Translations under genes and position numbers: made by a program
The notes under the pieces: generated by a model
What the model was told of the DNA's origin: nothing
The model's input: the letters and a program-made list of their open reading frames with translations, nothing else
Databases searched by the model: none
Origin: Bombus terrestris
Taxonomy: Eukaryota > Arthropoda > Insecta > Hymenoptera > Apidae
Length of the DNA: 64,000 nt
Reading direction: 5' to 3'
Assembly: GCF_910591885.1 (NCBI RefSeq)
Contig: NC_063271.1
Location: 16,237,001 to 16,301,000, forward strand
Part shown: positions 59,033 through 64,000 of the stretch, one piece after another
How the letters are laid out: each line of letters begins with the position of its first letter
Numbering within the stretch: the stretch's first letter is position 1

Positions 59033-59823
59033 AACGTAAGAATTTGTACTTTAGATAGCAATGCGTTTAAAAGTTATTTTATGAATTCACTTTATTAATT
59101 ACTGATTTAAAATCTCCAGCATTTTCAGTAAAATGTCCAGAAAGTAGAAGAAAAGTACAACAAAAGTAGGAAACAGTCAATTTTGTAATATAAATTTATA
59201 GTCTACCGAATTAATACTGATATTTCTAAAACAGGGTCTATACACTTTCAAAATTTCAATCAAATCATATGCATAGTATTTCTTTATGCATAGTATCTCA
59301 TATCCTAATTTCACCACATTGAATTTTCTAAAGAAAGATGATCTATTTATTTTAGATAACGCAAATCCTTTATTTTAGATATGCAAAGTCAAATATATTT
59401 TTGTCAATAAAGACACAAAAAATCTTAGATGTCTAAATGTCAGCTTTAAGAACAGTAGACTTGCCTGCCTTCAAACTTAAATGTCCTTTTCAGTAGTAAA
59501 ACTTAAATAACATTAACAACGGCAGTAATATTTACGCCTACAGATGGAGGATATTAAACTTCGATTAAAATACAAGTAGCTCAATAAATATGTGTCTAAG
59601 TACGATGGTTAAAGAATAACGATTCGTCATTCTTTATTCCAGCGCTTAATGCTATCCATCTTTCAACAAATACAATCCTAGAACAATGGCGCTGAAGAGA
59701 AATGTTATGCGTGAATTTATTTGCCTTTGCGGGACGAAGGTTTATTAAATTATTAAATGAAAATATTAAATGAAAATGAAAGTTTATTAAATGATTGTAA
59801 TATATTATATAAATATATATATA

Positions 59824-60762
59824 TGTCGGATTAGAGTCAGGATTAAGGAGATGGGCGTTTAATGGATTTTCATTAGAATTAGCCATTGTTGTGATACAAC
59901 GGAGAGTTTATTAGCACAGGCTTATTAACAAGATTAAGCACTCGTAGCACTAGTGATAATGACCTTAGGTTCGAACGAATCCGCGGTCACGGGATGATGA
60001 ACATATGTTATCGCACAGTTCAAGTCTAACTCTTTGTTAACTAGACGTGAGGTATTCACTGGTTGTAAGATAGTACTGTCACTCGTCAATGAGTCCACAC
60101 GAAGGAATGACTCTCCGTCTCGACGATGTCGTCGAGGAAAACTATATGGGGTGGGTCTAAGGATGTGAGATCCTCGGATTCGTCAAAGAAGGCTTTCGTT
60201 CCAAAAGTGAGGGAAATTAGCGCTGTTGCTAATTGGTCGATCTCCATATCGGCGTTTTGAAAGAGATGCTGGCCGCCCTTAAGGGGGGGTTGTTGACGGG
60301 GCATCGTTCGTGGAAGATAGGCTTCTCCTATCTTCCCGTAGTTGCGACAAGGACTGTTTGTCTAAATAAAGAACTTTGCTTGAATAAATCTTAAAATTTA
60401 TTGCGGGTCCTCACGCTAGCTAAACATACTGCGGAGGTATATCGACATCTGGAGATCATCTTACTCGAAGGATAGGATCTGCGTGTGGCGAGCCACGGAA
60501 CAGAAACCTTTGAAATATTTACTGCCATGTGTCACTACGGCCACTTCTTTAAAGGAGAGGTATAGAGTTACTCTATGCCCTTGTTAGATAAAACGTTCAT
60601 CCCTTGACCGCGGCTACGTTCGGCGACTGGTTGTCGCCTCGAGCCCAAGCTCACTATCATAAATCTCAAACAATCGGGGTGACATTTGTTTAATCTAAAT
60701 TACGACATTACGGTATTCCCGAGAATCCAAGGAGAGGTTCCGGTGTATTTCCATCTCCGACA
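59824..60762 (+). mobile_element. TGTCGG-type element, copy 5
   Basis: The right-arm counterpart of 792-1730, 939 bp with the same ends TGTCGG and CCGACA. No sequence difference was noticed by eye. Confidence 0.78.
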
Positions 60763-61339
60763 TATATATTATTATAATGACTTATTTTAATAATGACTTA
60801 ATTTGTATAGTAAAAACAGCTAAAATCTCATGTAAGATTGTTGGGATGTTACGTGATATTTCTGTTGCATCATTGATTATCGTTATACTTTGAAAAATAA
60901 TTAAGGAAGCGAACAATGCGTGGACGATTATGGCAGTTTTATTAATAAACGAACGTTTAGTAGAGAATATGGATTTACTGGATAAGTAAATGTTTCATTA
61001 AATGTAACTGTTACGTGCAGAATAATATGTTGTTACATGTATGAACTAAAGTTGATGTAATACTCATATTGTATTTATGGTTACAAAGAATTAATAAAAT
61101 CTGCTGAGATTCAAACGTATGCTCTCCCTTTTATTCCATGAGAATTAAACATTTAGAGGATTTTATGAAAATGCACTAAAAAACAATCAGAAGCATCTGT
61201 TTCTCCTTTTTTTTTTTTTTTTTTTTTTTAATATGTTGATTGCCACGCTATTTTTATACTTATTTTGACTTGGATAGATAGATTAAAGCGTACCATACCA
61301 AGACATTTCATTCTTGCAAAATATTCTAGTCTATTTGCG
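60763..61339. other. AT-rich intergenic DNA, right arm
   Basis: Counterpart of 1731-2307, with the same 23-base T run. No gene seen. Confidence 0.7.
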
Positions 61340-61866
61340 TACGTGCTCACAATCTTGGCTGATAACCGCCATTCGCTATATACATCGTTGGTATCGACGT
61401 CAAAGGATTAACACAGACAAATACACAATCCATACAATTCGATTTGATTGATTTTAGATCTTGCATCAAACAGATCTCTATATAAACAGATAATTTCTGA
61501 TTCTAAACATTTGTATTACGTTCATCTAATTATTAGGATATTAGATATATTATAAAGGAAGATATTATGTATTAAATAATCTGCCTCTTCTTCCGCTTTG
61601 AAATCCTCTACAAACGCCTTTTATAGTCGTTCAACTTTTCAGCTCACAGAAAAGAACATTACGCGTATTCCTAGCAATCGCCCAAAGACTCGAACGTGTG
61701 CTTCGATAAAGCTCGCTTAACTTTCATCGACACATCGATAACTTTGCGTTCCAAGATGTTATTACGCCCTAGAATCCCTAACATAATTTTAGAACCAGAA
61801 TTTCTGTGCAAAACAATTCCATCGCTTTGTCACGTTTAACGGCTCAATCATCGAAACATGTATCAT
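61340..61866 (+). repeat. duplicated host-gene intron piece, right arm
   Basis: Third copy of the 53502-53960 sequence, with the ~60-bp extra block. It ends CATGTATCAT against the LINE T-tail, exactly as in the left arm. Confidence 0.9.
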
Positions 61867-63188
61867 TTTTTTTTTTTTATTTATTAGAATATTTACAATC
61901 AATTCTCGTTGAGAATTTTCAGTAACTTAGTTTGGCGTGATACAATGACATGGATTATAATAGTTTTATATTGTTGGTTCTAGTAGAAACTAAGGATTTA
62001 ATCTAGAGGTTATTTTCTTTTTAGTGTGCGGATCTGGTCCGTCGTGTCCAGTAGTTGGGTGACTAGTGGGTTGTGGTGGTTGTTCACTCTTGTGTTATAT
62101 CTGCTTCTGAACTTGTGTATTTCATCTTTGACTGTAGGTATCTTGAGGTCACGGTGGATTGTTTCGTTGGTAACATACCAAGGTGCATTTAATAGGGATC
62201 TTAGCGTTTTCGATTGGAAGCGTTGGAGTATTTCAATGTTGGAATTACTTGCTGTTCCCCATAGTTGGATTCCGTAGGTCGAGACAGGTTTTATTACGGC
62301 CTTGTAGAGGGTTATTTTGTTCTGTATGTTTAGTTTGGAGCGTCGGCCCGTGAGCCAATAGAATTTTCTTAGTTTTTCCTTTAATTGCTTTGGATTTTGC
62401 TAGGATTTTAAGATGGAGTAGTATGGATGGGGTAGGATCTTTTTGATCTTGTAGAGTAGCCCTTCATGCCATACTTTGTCGAATGCCTGTTGGATGTCTA
62501 GGAATACCGCTGAACAGTATTTTTTCTTTTCAAGGGTTTGGCTGATCATGTGGGTTATGCGGTGGATTTGCTCTACTGTTGAGTGTTGTTTTCGGAAGCC
62601 GAATTGGTGGTCTGGGAGTGTTTTCAATTCTTCTAGGAGTGGGAGGAGACGATTCGTGAGCATCCTCTCGAATAGTTTAGACAGGGTAGGTAAAAGACTG
62701 ATTGGGCGATAGGAGGTGGTATCATATATTGGTTTACCGGGTTTAGGGATGAGGGTGATTAGTGAGATTTTCCAAGTCTTGGGAAAGTGTTGAAGGCGGA
62801 GGATAGCGTTAAAGATTGATGCGATGAGTGCAATCCCTTTTATGGGAAGTTCCTTGATTGCTTTATTTCCTAGTAGGTCGTGACCTGCTGCTTTCTTGGG
62901 GTTTAGGCGACTGATTGCTTCTATAATCTCTGCAGAAGTGAAGGGTTCAATAGGAGGGGACATTTGGAAGGGAGTGTGCAGGTATTCGGTAACGTCTGCA
63001 GCAGCTACGGAGGAATGGGGTTTGAATACTTCAGACAAGTGTTTGGCAAATAGGTTGGCTTTTTCTATAGGGCTACGCGCCCATCCGCCTTGCGGGCGGC
63101 CGATTGGAGGTATTATTTGTGGGGGGCGCGTGAGTTTCCTGGAGGCCTTCCATAGTGAGTAGTTGGAGTCGGCTGTGGGGGACAAGCT
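61867..63188 (-). pseudogene. Jockey ORF2 3' fragment A', internal deletion
   Basis: The same element end as 2834-4155: T-tail, 3' UTR, C-terminal ORF2 piece, the same deletion joint at 62393-62410, and reverse-transcriptase frame 62400-63185 beginning SPTADSNYSLWKASR. It differs from the left arm at several bases (for example LLPLLEELK here, LLPLQEELK there). It has no FADD motif and is inactive. Confidence 0.92.
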
Positions 63189-64000
63189 TTTTTTTTTTTT
63201 TTTTTTTAATTTATTAGAATATTTACAATCAATTCTCGTTGAGAATTTTCAGTAACTTAATTTGGCGTGATACAATGACATGGATTATAATAGTTTTATA
63301 TTGTTGGTTCTAGTAGAAACTAAGGATTTAATCTAGAGGTTATTTTCTTTTTAGTCTGCGGATCTGGTCCGTCGTGTCCAGTAGTTGGGTGACTAGTGGG
63401 TTGTGGTGGTTGTTCACTCTTGTGTTATATCTGCTTCTGAACTTGTGTATTTCATCTTTGACTGTAGGTATCTTGAGGTCACGGTGGATTGTTTCGTTGG
63501 TAACATACCAAGGTGCATTTAATAGGGATCTTAGCGTTTTCGATTGGAAGCGTTGGAGTATTTCAATGTTGGAATTACTTGCTGTTCCCCATAGTTGGAT
63601 TCCGTAGGTCGAGACAGGTTTTATTACGGCCTTGTAGAGGGTTATTTTGTTCTGTATATTTAGTTTGGAGCGTCGGCCCGTGAGCCAATAGAATTTTCTT
63701 AGTTTTTCCTTTAATTGCTTTGGATTTTGCTAGGATTTTAAGATGGAGTAGTATGGATGGGGTAGGATCTTTTTGATCTTGTAGAGTAGCCCTTCATGCC
63801 ATACTTTGTCGAATGCCTGTTGGATGTCTAGGAATACCGCTGAACAGTATTTTTTCTTTTCAAGGGTTTGGCTGATCATGTGGGTTATGCGGTGGATTTG
63901 CTCTACTGTTGAGTGTTGTTTTCGGAAGCCGAATTGGTGGTCTGGGAGTGTTTTCAATTCTTCTAGGAGTGGGAGGAGACGATTCGTGAGCATCCTCTCG
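63189..64000 (-). pseudogene. second tandem Jockey 3' fragment (G), cut by the window end
   Basis: Starts with a T run right after GGGGGACAAGCT, where the left arm has LINE B. It nevertheless carries the A-type internal deletion (joint near 63722-63738) and the A-type sequence AATCTAGAGG, with B-like CTTAATTTGG near 63258. Open frame 63730-63993 encodes palm motif VFLDIQQAFDKVW. It continues beyond the window. Probably a chimera by conversion or recombination, or an assembly artefact. Confidence 0.88.

Larger units (their letters stand above)
59033..63188. repeat. right arm of the long direct duplication
   Basis: Same sequence and orientation as 1-4155. The junction at 59033 follows ordinary AT-rich DNA with no visible mobile-element end. 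Identity is near perfect up to the LINE and lower inside it. After 63188 the two arms diverge in organisation: the left arm continues into full LINE B, the right arm into a deleted LINE copy. Confidence 0.95.

Noticed and set aside
1..64000. tRNA or rRNA genes
   Set aside because: No cloverleaf box A/B pair or rRNA core sequence was recognised by eye; a tRNA-scan would be needed to exclude small ones.

Overview
The window looks like insect nuclear DNA, most likely hymenopteran and perhaps a bee. It is AT-rich, has intron-containing coding sequence, several Jockey-clade LINEs, LTR-retrotransposon remains and short mariner-type inverted-repeat elements whose ends read AGGTTGTCCGA. There are no bacterial operons, CRISPR arrays or recognisable RNA genes. 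The lineage call is an inference from repeat content. Almost everything here is repeat; the only probable host gene is a multi-exon plus-strand fragment near 52.2-56.3 kb.

Layout. Positions 1-4155 are a nearly identical direct copy of 59033-63188. Each arm carries a ~0.94 kb element with TGTCGG...CCGACA ends, a copy of a host-gene intron piece, and the 3' end of a Jockey LINE. In the left arm that LINE (A/C, minus strand, 2834-4155 plus 8340-10786) is split by a second, nearly full-length Jockey element (B, 4156-8326) flanked by a 13-bp target-site duplication. Element A/C ends directly against a 13.6 kb array of 30-bp palindromic monomers (10787-24381) that keeps an almost indel-free register. 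After the array comes a Ty3/gypsy integrase (24393-25481), its 3' region, an LTR-plus-primer-site candidate (to 29680), and two more TGTCGG-type elements.

From 31 to 42 kb the DNA is AT-rich and non-coding, with a 70-bp minisatellite, fold-back elements and mariner-type MITEs. It also holds a piggyBac-like shell (37275-39941) that encloses a dead gag gene between 343-bp direct repeats. From 42.3 to 50.2 kb lie a deletion-derivative LINE (F) and the best Jockey copy (E, 45811-49979, 11-bp target-site duplication). E is inserted in a repeat unit whose empty paralogue sits inverted at 38867-39417. Minisatellites follow at 50.3-50.8 and 51.7-51.9 kb, then the host gene exons, intergenic DNA, and the right duplication arm, which ends in an anomalous tandem LINE fragment.

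The window is therefore a nested stack of insertions whose order can partly be read from empty sites and target-site duplications. No new enzymatic system was recognised. The most unusual structures are the register-locked palindromic satellite with repeated head/tail reading frames at its left edge, the TGTCGG element family with an empty-site paralogue, and the 59-kb-spaced duplication whose right arm lacks element B.
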